In this document: in pieces, positions 1 to 8,292 of the stretch | Position numbering within the stretch: position 1 is the stretch's first letter | How the letters are laid out: each line of letters begins with the position of its first letter | Assembly: GCA_964246985.1 (NCBI GenBank) | Contig: CAXTSE010000011.1 | Span: 50,161 to 114,160 of the forward strand | DNA from: CAXTSE01 sp964246985 | GTDB lineage: Bacteria > Actinomycetota > Actinomycetes > Actinomycetales > Microbacteriaceae | DNA length: 64,000 bases | Direction: 5' to 3' | Program-made: the position numbers and the translations under genes | The notes under the pieces: generated by a model | What the model was told of the DNA's origin: nothing | Seen by the model: only the letters and a program-made list of their open reading frames with translations | Databases searched by the model: none

Positions 1-206
1 GGTCCGGCGAACAGCACCGTGGCCCCCGCGTAGGCGGGCTGGTTGAGCACGAAGTCGGGATCCTGGCGCCAGCCGTGGAACAGGGCGTCCTCGAAGCCCT
101 TCTTCGTGACGCGCTTCAGGAACACCGCCGGGATGATCTGGTCGGTGTCGACGTTGCTGCGCGGCAGCGGGACGGCGGTTCCGGTGAACTGGGTGACCTT
201 CTCCAT
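1..206 (-). CDS. leuD: 3-isopropylmalate dehydratase small subunit (partial)
   Basis: Small subunit of isopropylmalate isomerase, which with LeuC converts 2-isopropylmalate to 3-isopropylmalate in leucine synthesis. Only the first 68 or so residues lie in the window; the rest runs off the left edge. The segment RSNVDTDQIIP near residue 17 and FHGWR near residue 44 are typical of LeuD. The ATG overlaps the leuC stop by one base (TGATG), so the two subunits are probably translationally coupled and made in equal amounts. The start is fixed by this overlap and by the family N-terminus. Confidence 0.93.
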   Translation of the reverse strand, partial: MEKVTQFTGTAVPLPRSNVDTDQIIPAVFLKRVTKKGFEDALFHGWRQDPDFVLNQPAYAGATVLFAG

Positions 207-1675
207 CACTCGGCCTCCTGCATCGCCAGGTCCCACGGGGACGACAGCGTGCCGCGGATCGCCGTGGCCGCGGCCACCAGCGGCGACACCAGGTGGGTGC
301 GACCGCCCTTGCCCTGACGGCCCTCGAAGTTGCGGTTCGAGGTGGACGCGCAGCGCTCCCCCGGCGCCAGCTGGTCGGGGTTCATCCCGAGGCACATCGA
401 GCAGCCCGCGAACCGCCATTCGGCGCCGAACTCCTCCACGATCTTGTCGATGCCCTCTGCCTCGGCCTCGATGCGCACGCGGGCCGAGCCCGGCACGACC
501 ATGACGCGCACGTGATCCGCCTTCTTCCTGCCCTTGATGATGGAGGCGAAGGCGCGCAGGTCCTCGATGCGGCTGTTCGTGCAGGAGCCCATGAAGACCG
601 CGTCGACGCGGATGTCCTTCATCGGGGTGCCCGCGGCGATGTCCATGTACTCGAGGGCCCGCTCGGCGGCCGCCCGGTCGTTCGGGTCGGCGAAGACGGC
701 CGGATCGGGCACCGCGTCGCTCAGCGAGACACCCTGGCCGGGGTTGGTTCCCCAGGTGACGAACGGCTCGAGGGTGTCGGCGTCGAGGAAGATCTCGGCG
801 TCGAACACGGCGTCGTCGTCGGTCGCGAGCGTGTCCCAGTAGGCGACCGCCGCATCCCAGTCGGCGCCCCTCGGAGCGTGCGGACGACCCTGCAGGTAGT
901 CGTAGGTCGTCTGGTCGGGCGCGACCATTCCGGCGCGGGCGCCCGCCTCGATCGACATGTTGCAGATCGTCATGCGGCCCTCCATCGACAGCGAGCGGAT
1001 CGCGCTGCCGCGGTACTCGAGCACGTAGCCCTGCCCGCCGCCGGTGCCGATCTGGGCGATGACCGCGAGGATGATGTCCTTCGCCGTCACGCCCGGACGC
1101 AGGGCGCCCTCGACCGTGACCGCCATCGTCTTGAACGGCTGCAACGGCAGGGTCTGGGTCGCCATGACGTGCTCGACCTCGCTCGTGCCGATGCCGAGGG
1201 CCATGGCGCCGAACGCGCCGTGCGTCGAGGTGTGCGAGTCGCCGCAGACGACGGTGATGCCCGGCATGGTGAGGCCGAGCTGCGGCCCGACGACGTGCAC
1301 GATGCCCTGCTCGACGTCGCCGAGGGGGTGCAGGCGGATGCCGAACTCGGCGCAGTTGCGGCGCAGCGTCTCGATCTGGGTGCGGCTGGTGAGATCGGCG
1401 ATCGGGCGGTCGATGGCCAGGGTCGGGGTGTTGTGGTCTTCCGTCGCGATCGTCAGATCGGGTCGGCGCACCGGCCGTCCGGCCAGGCGGAGGCCGTCGA
1501 ACGCCTGCGGACTCGTCACCTCGTGCACGAGGTGCAGGTCGATGTAGATGAGGTCGGGCTCGCCGTTCTCGCCCTTCGCGACGAGGTGGTCGGCCCAGAC
1601 CTTCTCGGCCAGGGTGCGGCCGGAGGCGGTCGTGTCGATCGACGTTCCGGTGGGGCTCGGGATGGTGCTGCTCAT
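206..1675 (-). CDS. leuC: 3-isopropylmalate dehydratase large subunit
   Basis: Fe-S large subunit of isopropylmalate isomerase (leucine pathway, cytoplasm). The 489-residue product is of normal length and shows aconitase-family features: VVCGDSHTSTHGAFG, the cluster-ligand region GSCTNSRIEDL and CSMCLGMNPD towards the C-terminus. The frame stays open far upstream, but ATG at 1675 is chosen because GGAGAAGGA sits about 8 bases before it and homology begins here. It is transcribed ahead of leuD and has a 118-base leader after the predicted start of transcription, holding a leucine-rich leader peptide and a structure that can cover the ribosome-binding region. Confidence 0.95.
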   Translation of the reverse strand: MSSTIPSPTGTSIDTTASGRTLAEKVWADHLVAKGENGEPDLIYIDLHLVHEVTSPQAFDGLRLAGRPVRRPDLTIATEDHNTPTLAIDRPIADLTSRTQIETLRRNCAEFGIRLHPLGDVEQGIVHVVGPQLGLTMPGITVVCGDSHTSTHGAFGAMALGIGTSEVEHVMATQTLPLQPFKTMAVTVEGALRPGVTAKDIILAVIAQIGTGGGQGYVLEYRGSAIRSLSMEGRMTICNMSIEAGARAGMVAPDQTTYDYLQGRPHAPRGADWDAAVAYWDTLATDDDAVFDAEIFLDADTLEPFVTWGTNPGQGVSLSDAVPDPAVFADPNDRAAAERALEYMDIAAGTPMKDIRVDAVFMGSCTNSRIEDLRAFASIIKGRKKADHVRVMVVPGSARVRIEAEAEGIDKIVEEFGAEWRFAGCSMCLGMNPDQLAPGERCASTSNRNFEGRQGKGGRTHLVSPLVAAATAIRGTLSSPWDLAMQEAE

Positions 1676-1688
1676 TGCTGTTGTCCTT

Positions 1689-1772
1689 CTCCTTCGTCGG
1701 GATCGGCCCACGACAGGAAACTCCGCGACGAGGGAGGCCGGTGAGCTAGGCCTCGTCGCGGCGACGAAGGAG
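1689..1772 (-). promoter_or_regulatory. putative leucine attenuator / RBS-sequestering leader structure
   Basis: In the mRNA sense the leader-peptide segment CTCCTTCGTCG (complement of 1762-1772, in the Leu triplet) is perfectly complementary over 11 bases to CGACGAAGGAG at 1689-1699, just upstream of and overlapping the leuC Shine-Dalgarno region. Directly inside it, CCGCGACGAGG (1751-1761) pairs over 11 bases with CCTCGTCGCGG (1723-1733). The two helices nest. A ribosome stalled on Leu codons would free the leuC initiation region; one that finishes the peptide would let the structure re-form. The pairings are seen; the mechanism is inferred. Confidence 0.62.
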
Positions 1773-1793
1773 GAGGCGCCGGTCGAGAAGCAT
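1746..1793 (-). CDS. leuL: leucine leader peptide of leuCD
   Basis: A 15-codon ORF reading MLLDRRLLLRRRDEA. Five of the 15 codons are leucine, in a pair and a triplet (CTT CTC, then CTC CTC CTT). It lies between a -10-like TATTCT and leuC on the same strand, and its ATG falls 7 bases after that hexamer, so it may be the first codon of a leaderless mRNA. Leu-rich leader peptides controlling leu operons by ribosome stalling are well established; the assignment here is inferred from codon content, position and the RNA pairings described for 1689-1772. Confidence 0.7.
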   Translation of the reverse strand: MLLDRRLLLRRRDEA

Positions 1794-1800
1794 GGACCCG

Positions 1801-1806
1801 AGAATA
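1801..1806 (-). promoter_or_regulatory. -10-like hexamer of the leuCD leader transcript
   Basis: TATTCT on the minus strand, 7 bases before the ATG of the leader peptide. I see no convincing -35 hexamer. The spacing fits a transcript starting at or next to the leader-peptide ATG. Confidence 0.45.
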
Positions 1807-1860
1807 CCCTGTCGGCGGCCTGAGCGCCGCCCGCGCCGGCGGAGCCGCGCGGCAGCGCGA

Positions 1861-2424
1861 TCAGTGTCGCGGGTCGTGCGCCACCTCGGCCGCGACGACG
1901 GCGGCGATCGCGGTCGCGTACGGGGCGGCTCCCCCCGGCGACGACTCCGCGTCGGCGGAGAGACGGCGTCCCGCGCCGATCGCGAAGCCCGCGCGCAGGC
2001 TGATCGCGCGCACCGCGCCGGAGGTGAGCGGCAGGTGCGCCGACGGCGCGGCGGATGGGGCGCCCACCTCGCAGACGATGGTGGAGGCGAGAGACACAGC
2101 ATGCTCCACCCAGGCCTCGGCTCCCGCGCCGCTGACGATCCCGTGCTCGGCACCGGCGTCGACCCGCACCTGACCGTGCCCGCGGACGAGGATGCGCGCG
2201 GCATCCGCGGCGAGCCGCTCGACCATGATCGACGACGGCGCGGCGTGCACGCCGTCCCCCGCCAGGACGTCGAGGAGGCGACCCGAGTCGGCGCCCGACT
2301 GGACGAGAGCCCACAGCCCCGGTACGCGGTCGTCGGAGGACAGCACATCGACCGCGAGGACCAGATCCTCTCTGCAGAGGAACAGCCAGCCGACCGTGCT
2401 TCCCTGGTAGGTGTGCGCTGACAC
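1861..2424 (-). CDS. hypothetical protein resembling the N-terminal region of actinobacterial FHA-domain proteins
   Basis: A 187-residue protein that I cannot assign to a function. Its pattern, an LFVCRED-like start, a middle region ILVRGHGQVRVDA, then AEAWVEHAV, and LTSGAVRAISLR near residue 140, reminds me of the N-terminal region that precedes FHA domains in many Micrococcales proteins, but no FHA domain follows. GTG at 2424 (VSAHTYQG) is chosen because the longer upstream reading has no ribosome-binding site; a weak GGGAGTGGG precedes it. A -10-like ATAATC lies about 50 bases upstream. It is monocistronic, between leuC and a signalling operon. Confidence 0.6.
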   Translation of the reverse strand: MSAHTYQGSTVGWLFLCREDLVLAVDVLSSDDRVPGLWALVQSGADSGRLLDVLAGDGVHAAPSSIMVERLAADAARILVRGHGQVRVDAGAEHGIVSGAGAEAWVEHAVSLASTIVCEVGAPSAAPSAHLPLTSGAVRAISLRAGFAIGAGRRLSADAESSPGGAAPYATAIAAVVAAEVAHDPRH

Positions 2425-2539
2425 GCGTGCCCACTCCCGTCGGCCTGCGACGCGAGCGCGCCACGGCGGACGATTATCCAGAAAGCGCGAGCATCGTGGA
2501 TAGGTGAGTTCTAGTGGCACCCGAACGGGGGTAGACAGC

Positions 2540-3598
2540 TCACGCGGTCGGCGAGGGGGCGAAGTCGCGCCGCCGATGCCCGTCCCGGTCGTCGCGCACG
2601 ATCGTCGCGACGAGCTCCCGCCCCGCGGGCAGCAGCCGGACCGTCAGCCGGCCGTCGGCGAGCGACCGGAGCTCGTCGACCACGGCCGCCTCGACGAGCG
2701 CCGCGTCGGCGGGCGGCAGCTCGTCGGACCTGTCGTCGAGCAGCACGACCTCGGCCCCGCGCGAACGCGCCGCGGTCGCGGCCGCCGCGATCGCCGGCGT
2801 CGCCAGCTCCCGGCCGCGCAACGCGTCCCTCAACGACGCCTCGACCAGCATGAACTCACGTCGGCTCTCCGCGTCGAGGTACTCGCCGCGGGCGATCCGC
2901 GCGAGCACCGGCCGGGCGTCCGCCGCCAGCTGGACGGCCTGCCGTCCGCGCTCGTCGATCTCGGCCGCCGAGGCGGCCGCGGCCGCCGCTCGCGCGAGCC
3001 TCTCCTGTCGGACATCGTCGAGACGCCGAGCACCGCGCGTCAGCAGCACACGGAAGAGCGTCGCCATGAGGAGGGTCCCCGCGTGCCGGATGCAGAGGTC
3101 GACGGCGTCGAGGGGGCCGCGCCCGACCGTGACGGTCCAGACGACCGTGATCGCGAACATCAGCGCGAGCAGCACCCACCCGGCCGCGACCCGTCCGCGG
3201 AACGCCAGGAAGAACGCGAGCCAGGTGACCGCGCCGAAGTGCCACCCGGCGTAGCCGAGTCCGCCGGCGACGGGCAGGCCCGCCTCGACCAGGACCGTCA
3301 CCAGGACACCCGCTCCGACGACCACGACGGTGAGGAGCCGCGGGAACTGCCCGGTACCGGCGTTTCCGAGCACGACGGCGGCGCCCGCGAAGACCATCAG
3401 CGCCGCGATGACGAGCGCGGGATGCGCCATCACGGACAGGCTGCCGACCGCGAAGACGACCTGCGCCAGGACGATCACCACCAGCAGCACGCGGGCGATC
3501 GGGGTGCCGAGGTTGAGCAGCTCGCTCGGGTCGAGAGGCGCGGATCGGGGCGGTCCGGTCGGCGCGGACTCGGCGTGCGGGGCGCCCGACGGCGTCAT
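2540..3598 (-). CDS. membrane sensor-like protein, partner of the adjacent kinase
   Basis: A 352-residue protein with about six membrane segments in residues 30-190 and a cytoplasmic C-terminal part of about 150 residues. That part aligns by eye with DesK-type kinases (ARSRGAEVVLLDD, then a weak ATPase-like end), but where a phospho-acceptor His is expected it reads AVQLAADARPVLARI, with no His, and no N-box or G-box is visible. It may therefore be a degenerate kinase acting as a sensor or modulator of the kinase next door. Its ATG overlaps that gene's stop (ATGA), so it is the third gene of an operon with the regulator and kinase. Confidence 0.7.
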   Translation of the reverse strand: MTPSGAPHAESAPTGPPRSAPLDPSELLNLGTPIARVLLVVIVLAQVVFAVGSLSVMAHPALVIAALMVFAGAAVVLGNAGTGQFPRLLTVVVVGAGVLVTVLVEAGLPVAGGLGYAGWHFGAVTWLAFFLAFRGRVAAGWVLLALMFAITVVWTVTVGRGPLDAVDLCIRHAGTLLMATLFRVLLTRGARRLDDVRQERLARAAAAAASAAEIDERGRQAVQLAADARPVLARIARGEYLDAESRREFMLVEASLRDALRGRELATPAIAAAATAARSRGAEVVLLDDRSDELPPADAALVEAAVVDELRSLADGRLTVRLLPAGRELVATIVRDDRDGHRRRDFAPSPTA

Positions 3599-4851
3599 CG
3601 CGTCACCCGCGTCGAGTCGGGGGCGTCGTCGGCGACCCGTGCCGCGGGCCGCGGTTCCGACGCGGACGCGCGGGGACGCGTCGACGAGGGCGACCACTCC
3701 AGGTGCACGCGCGTCCCGCCTCCGGGCGAGCTGTCGATCCGAGCGGTCGCGCCCTCGACGGCCGAGACGCGCTCGAGGATGCTCGACCGGATCCCCAGCC
3801 GCTCCGGGGCGACCGCGGCGCTGTCGAACCCGCGGCCGTCGTCGGCGAACTCCGCGGCGATCCCGGTCCGCGTGCCGTGCAGCGCGAGGCCGAGCCGGAG
3901 GGCGCGGCCGTCGACCGCCGCGTGCCGCACGCTGTTGCGCGCCGCCTCGCCGACGGCGCCCGCGATCGCGATCGCCGTCTCGAACGGGATGCGACCGCGG
4001 AAGCCGGTCAGCGACCCGACGATCTGCACGCCGTCCGCCACCTCGGAGGCGGCGGTGCGCAGCTCGACCTCGAGATCGGCGGCCGTGACCGCGCTGCGTG
4101 CGTCGTCGGTCGCGAAGGTGTCGATGCGCCGGATCGCGCCGCGGGCGCTGCGCTCGACCGCGTCGTCGCGCTGATCCGCCCGCGCCGCGGCCAGCAGGGT
4201 GGTGATCACGTCGTCGTGCACCAGTGCCCCGAACCGCGACCGCGCTCGGGACCGGGACTGCGTCTCGGCTGCGCCCCGCGCCTCCACCTCGGCCAGCGCG
4301 AGCTCGGCGTCCTGGCGGCGACCGAGGCCGAGCGCCAGGTGGAGCAGGACAGCGATGACCGAGCCGAAGGTGAGCATCGACACCCCGTCCTGCACCGGGA
4401 TCGACCAGCCGTCGTCGAGGACGACGTACCGCAGGAGCACACCGAGGACCGGGTACGCCAGGGTGAGAGCCCACGCGACGCGGCTCCCGAATCCGAGCAC
4501 GGCGGTCGCCGTCGACACCGTGATGATGTTGAGCACCCACGGCGCCACCCCGTCCGGCAGGGCCGGCGCCGTCATGGCGGGCACCCAGCCGACGAGCAGC
4601 GCGAACGACACCACGGTGTGGGCGCGGGCCAGGCGGGTGATCGACGACGCCCGGCCGACTCGCGCGACCGGGATCATCGCGATCGGCAGCAGGCAGTAGA
4701 GGAGCGTCACCGGCAGGTAGAAGAGCGGATTTAGCGACCCGGCCTGGTCGACGATGGTCGGCACCGCCAGCGCGGTGAAGATGACCGTCCCCACGCCGCT
4801 CGCCGCGCCGACCGTGCGCAGGTGGCGGTCGTACGCGGAGTCGGGCGTCAT
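3595..4851 (-). CDS. sensor histidine kinase, DesK/NarL type
   Basis: Membrane sensor kinase of 418 residues. About six membrane segments occupy residues 18-175, followed by a coiled linker and the dimerisation motif ALVHDDVI with the likely phosphorylated His near residue 212. The ATPase domain is intact: N-box RNSVRHA, G-box DDGRGFD and LGIRSSILERV. It overlaps the response regulator upstream and the kinase-like membrane protein downstream by ATGA at each junction, so the three are one translationally coupled unit. The signal sensed cannot be read from the sequence. Confidence 0.9.
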   Translation of the reverse strand: MTPDSAYDRHLRTVGAASGVGTVIFTALAVPTIVDQAGSLNPLFYLPVTLLYCLLPIAMIPVARVGRASSITRLARAHTVVSFALLVGWVPAMTAPALPDGVAPWVLNIITVSTATAVLGFGSRVAWALTLAYPVLGVLLRYVVLDDGWSIPVQDGVSMLTFGSVIAVLLHLALGLGRRQDAELALAEVEARGAAETQSRSRARSRFGALVHDDVITTLLAAARADQRDDAVERSARGAIRRIDTFATDDARSAVTAADLEVELRTAASEVADGVQIVGSLTGFRGRIPFETAIAIAGAVGEAARNSVRHAAVDGRALRLGLALHGTRTGIAAEFADDGRGFDSAAVAPERLGIRSSILERVSAVEGATARIDSSPGGGTRVHLEWSPSSTRPRASASEPRPAARVADDAPDSTRVTR

Positions 4852-5486
4852 CGGGGGCGTGGGTCGGAGCCGAGGATGCCGTCCTCGCGGGCGCGGAGGT
4901 GCAGGTCGACCTTCGTGACGGCGGGGCGGCCGGCGAGCGCGTACTTGGTGCGGATGCGACTGACGTACGCCGCGATCGTCACTCGGGACAGGCCGGTGAT
5001 GGCGGCCACGCTGGCCGCGGTCTCTCCGGAGGCGTAGAGCCCGAGCACCTCCCGCTCGCGCTTGCTGAGCCCGGCGTCGGCGATCTCGGAATCGCCGTCG
5101 ATCGCCGCGGCCCAGTCGGCCGTGGCCGCGACGGTTCCGTCGAGCACGCTCGCGATCACGTCGACGATGAGGTCGGCGCGGTCGGACTTGCGGATGATGC
5201 CCACGACCCCGGCCTTGGCTGCGGCACGGATCAGGGCCGGGTCCTCCCCGGCGGTGAACGCCACGGCCGGCACGCCCGCCGCGTGCAGAGCCGCGACGTT
5301 GTCGCCCGGCGAGCTGCCGTCGTCGAGCCGCAGGTCGAGGAGCACCAGGTCGAGATCGGCGAGCTCGAGCTGGCCGACGGACCGCACCACCGAGACCAGC
5401 TGCCAGTCGGGTTGCGCCTTGAGCAGCTCGCGCACGCCGATCCCGACGATGTCGTGGTCCTCCACGACAGCGATGCTGACCGTCAT
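4848..5486 (-). CDS. LuxR/NarL-family response regulator
   Basis: Two-component DNA-binding regulator of 212 residues, first gene of the operon. The receiver domain has the acidic pair near residue 10 and the phospho-acceptor in VLLDLRL (about D51). The C-terminal helix-turn-helix LSKREREVLGLYASG to IAAYVSRIRTKY is of LuxR type. ATG at 5486 is preceded by GAGGAG. It is divergent from the lipoprotein gene at 5631; the 144-base gap holds inverted repeats that could be its operator, so it may control itself and the lipoprotein (inference). Confidence 0.92.
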   Translation of the reverse strand: MTVSIAVVEDHDIVGIGVRELLKAQPDWQLVSVVRSVGQLELADLDLVLLDLRLDDGSSPGDNVAALHAAGVPAVAFTAGEDPALIRAAAKAGVVGIIRKSDRADLIVDVIASVLDGTVAATADWAAAIDGDSEIADAGLSKREREVLGLYASGETAASVAAITGLSRVTIAAYVSRIRTKYALAGRPAVTKVDLHLRAREDGILGSDPRPR

Positions 5487-5507
5487 TGCTGCTCCTCTGC
5501 GATGCCC

Positions 5508-5581
5508 GATTCGATGCGTATGGACGAATCGTGGCACACGTCGACCTCTCCACATCATGCAGATCGCGGATGACATCCGCG
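5508..5581. promoter_or_regulatory. inverted repeats in the divergent regulator/lipoprotein gap
   Basis: Two palindromes lie between the divergent genes: GATTCG (5508-5513) with CGAATC (5525-5530), separated by 11 bases, and CGCGGAT-GAC-ATCCGCG (5565-5581), a perfect 7-base inverted repeat. Either could be an operator for the adjacent LuxR-type regulator; nothing in the sequence proves this. Confidence 0.35.
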
Positions 5582-5630
5582 TCCGGCGGACATCTTGCCC
5601 CCGCCCCGCCGGGTCACTACGGTGACGGCC

Positions 5631-7235
5631 ATGCGCCGTTTCCCCGCCGCGCTCGCGGCCGCCCTGACCGTGGTCGCCCTCGCCGCGTGCTCCGCGGCGC
5701 CTCCCGAGTTCGACCCCGCGACCGGCGACGGGTACGAGGAGCTGGTGGCCGGGTTCGCGGAGCTGTCTCCCGAGCAGCAGCTCGACGAGCTCGCCGCCCA
5801 CGACGCGGTGGTCGAGCGCGAGCAGTGGACCGGGGAGCTCGAGGATGAGCTCGGCGGGCCGGAGGCGACCGACGAGGTGTTCGCGGGTCTCGTGGCGCAG
5901 CTGCAGGACTCGGTGGGAGTCGCGCAGGCCGACGACACCCCGTACACGCTGGCGTCGTACACGACCAGCAACGTGGGCGAGGCGAGCGGTGCCGGGATGT
6001 TCGCGGGAATGCTGTTCAGCTCGCTGATGAGCGAGGCGGGCATCGCCGCGACGCAGTACGGCGCCACCGGCGACGTGGTCAAGGACTTCGGCGAGCACGG
6101 CAACCTGACCGTCTCGGCGGGCGAGGACGGCGTGGTGACGACCGGATACGAGGTCAGCACCACCTACAAGGGCGTGAAGATGACGATCGTCGTCGGCAAC
6201 TCGATGAACCCGTGCCCCGACGAGAACGGGGTCGTCGACGCCTCGGGGAAGTACCAGATCAACGTGGAGGGGCCGAACGGCGCCGGGTCGTCGACGCAGA
6301 TCGACCTCGAGATGACGATCCAGGTCGACGACGACGCCAAGATCGCGTCGTCGGACTACACCTACGAGGCCACCTACATGAAACGACCGCAGGCCGCCGA
6401 CGCCGCGATCTTCGATCTCACGACGGAGTCGCTCTCCTTCCGCGCAGGAAGCAAGGGTGGCTGGGAGAGGACCGACCTCAGCATCGCGGGTTTCTGGAGC
6501 AAGACCTTCGAGACGGAGGCGGCGTTCATGAGCGCGTTGCAGGCCGCTTGGGTCGCGTCGAGCCTCGAGAAGGCGGCCGCGAGGGGGTGGCAGGACGGCC
6601 GGTGCATCTCGCTCACTGCGTCGTACTCGGCCGGACCGACCGGCCTGAAGCCGAACTCCGAGGTGACGATCACGGCCAAGCCGGTCGCTAAGAAGGACGG
6701 CAAGCCCGCCGGAGGCACGGTCACCGCGGAGCTGACCGGCGGCGCCGAGTCGGTCACCCCGAGCGGCACGAAGGTGAAGGCCGACGCGAAGTTCACCTAC
6801 ACCGCGCCCGACAAGAAGGACCAGACCGGCACCGTGCACTTCGAGTCGCGCTCGAAGCGCGGCGTGGGCAAGCTCGACGCCACTCTCGACACGAAGGACC
6901 TCAGGGCGTACTCGGCGGTCGGAGGCGGCGGGGACTTCCAGGGGTCGGGCATCGTCTGCGACATCACGAAGCCGTTCACGATCTCCGGCAGCGGTGTGAC
7001 CATGCAGTTCACCCCGACGGGTGTGGCCGGGGGCACCTACAGCTACTCCGGATCGATCTCGGGCTTCGCGGTCTCCGGCGGCGAGTCGTACGAGGTCACG
7101 TCGGTCGACGGCGTGGCGACATCGATCCGAGGGTACGGCGTCGGCAGCGTCGAGACTCCGATCGGCACCCAGTCCGGATACGGCGAGGAGAACTACACCC
7201 TCACCCCGCTGGAGGGCACCCCGGAGGGCTGCTAG
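5631..7235 (+). CDS. large hypothetical lipoprotein
   Basis: A 534-residue predicted lipoprotein. The N-terminus has two Arg, a hydrophobic stretch and a lipobox ending LAAC, with the lipidated Cys at residue 20. The mature part is acidic, then has a Thr/Ser-rich beta-like region; about residues 330-420 resemble a bacterial Ig-like fold (SAGPTGLKPNSEVTITAK and FTYTAPDKKDQTGTVHFES), followed by a Gly/Ser-rich C-terminal domain. I do not recognise a family. ATG 5631 is chosen because it gives a proper signal peptide; an in-frame GTG lies three codons upstream. It converges with the TerC gene, the two stops overlapping by 4 bases. Confidence 0.8.
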   Translation: MRRFPAALAAALTVVALAACSAAPPEFDPATGDGYEELVAGFAELSPEQQLDELAAHDAVVEREQWTGELEDELGGPEATDEVFAGLVAQLQDSVGVAQADDTPYTLASYTTSNVGEASGAGMFAGMLFSSLMSEAGIAATQYGATGDVVKDFGEHGNLTVSAGEDGVVTTGYEVSTTYKGVKMTIVVGNSMNPCPDENGVVDASGKYQINVEGPNGAGSSTQIDLEMTIQVDDDAKIASSDYTYEATYMKRPQAADAAIFDLTTESLSFRAGSKGGWERTDLSIAGFWSKTFETEAAFMSALQAAWVASSLEKAAARGWQDGRCISLTASYSAGPTGLKPNSEVTITAKPVAKKDGKPAGGTVTAELTGGAESVTPSGTKVKADAKFTYTAPDKKDQTGTVHFESRSKRGVGKLDATLDTKDLRAYSAVGGGGDFQGSGIVCDITKPFTISGSGVTMQFTPTGVAGGTYSYSGSISGFAVSGGESYEVTSVDGVATSIRGYGVGSVETPIGTQSGYGEENYTLTPLEGTPEGC

Positions 7236-8257
7236 TCCTTCGGCGCGCTCTCGTCGACGGGGAGGCGCGCGGACGGCTTCCCGCCGTCCATCCGCAGCTT
7301 GATGACGCTGGCGATAACGGCGATCGCCATCGAGCCGACGATGACGCCGAGCGAGGTGAAGGTGTCGATCTCGGGCGCCCACTCGACATGCCGGCCGCCG
7401 TTGATGAAGGGCAGCTCGTTCTCGTGGAGGGCGTGGAAGAACAGCTTCACGCCGATGAACGCGAGGATGAACGCGATGCCGTACTTGAGGTACACGAGCT
7501 TGTCGACGAGATCTCCGAGCAGGAAGTACAGCTGCCGCAGACCCATCAGGGCGAACACGTTGGCGGTGAACACGAGGAAGGGCTCGGTCGTGATGCCGAA
7601 GATCGCCGGGATCGAGTCGAGGGCGAAGACCAGGTCGGTGGTGCCGAGGGCGATGAAGACGATCAGCACAGGGGTGAACACGCGGCGGCCGTCGACGACG
7701 GTGCGCAGGTGCGCCTTGTCGTAGGTGTCGGTGATCGCGATCCGCTTGCGCAGGAACCCGATCAGCTTGTTCTCGTTCTCGGCCTCGTCGTCGTGGTTGG
7801 TGAAGGCCTGGTTGGCCGCCGTGTAGAGGAGGAACAGCCCGAAGATGTAGAACACCCAGCTGAAGTTCTCGATGATCGCCGAGCCGAGCACGATGAAGAT
7901 GCCACGGAACAGCAGGGCGAGGAGGATGCCCACCATCAGGATCTCCTGCTGGAACTTCCTCGGCACCGAGAACCTGGCCATGATGATGATGAAGACGAAC
8001 AGGTTGTCGATCGACAGGCTGTACTCGGTCAGCCAGCCCGCGACGAACTGACCCGCGTGCTCGACGTCCCCGAGCACCAGCAGCAGCCCCGCGAAGATCA
8101 GCGCGAGGACGACGTAGAACCCGATCCACAGCGCCGATTCGCGGGTGGACGGGATGTGCGGGCGGCGGTATGCCAGGAAGATGTCGGCGGCCAGGATCAG
8201 CGCGAGCGCGACATAGGTGCCGATTTCGAACCAGAGGGGGATCTCGAGGGAGGACAT
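7232..8257 (-). CDS. TerC-family integral membrane protein
   Basis: A 341-residue membrane protein of the TerC/Alx family, members of which are linked to manganese or metal-ion export and tellurium resistance. Seven to nine membrane segments are visible, with the family's acidic membrane motifs SLSIDNLFVF near residue 82 and GTTDLVFALDSIPAIFG near residue 205. A hydrophilic loop with HDDEAENENK separates the two halves. It stands alone, 35 bases from the last Tad gene. That gap is too short for the manganese riboswitch that often precedes such genes, and I see no riboswitch-like fold. Confidence 0.9.
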   Translation of the reverse strand: MSSLEIPLWFEIGTYVALALILAADIFLAYRRPHIPSTRESALWIGFYVVLALIFAGLLLVLGDVEHAGQFVAGWLTEYSLSIDNLFVFIIIMARFSVPRKFQQEILMVGILLALLFRGIFIVLGSAIIENFSWVFYIFGLFLLYTAANQAFTNHDDEAENENKLIGFLRKRIAITDTYDKAHLRTVVDGRRVFTPVLIVFIALGTTDLVFALDSIPAIFGITTEPFLVFTANVFALMGLRQLYFLLGDLVDKLVYLKYGIAFILAFIGVKLFFHALHENELPFINGGRHVEWAPEIDTFTSLGVIVGSMAIAVIASVIKLRMDGGKPSARLPVDESAPKD

Positions 8258-8292
8258 GCACGCCTTTCGGGAGACTCCAGGCTAGCTCAGTG

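Noticed and set aside
1676..2464. N-terminal extension of leuC by some 260 codons
   Set aside because: The extension is Arg/Gly-rich shadow of the hypothetical gene and leader; homology and a Shine-Dalgarno place the start at 1675.
8258..8292. Manganese riboswitch (yybP-ykoY type) before the TerC gene
   Set aside because: Only 35 bases separate it from the tadC stop, and no conserved riboswitch core is visible.
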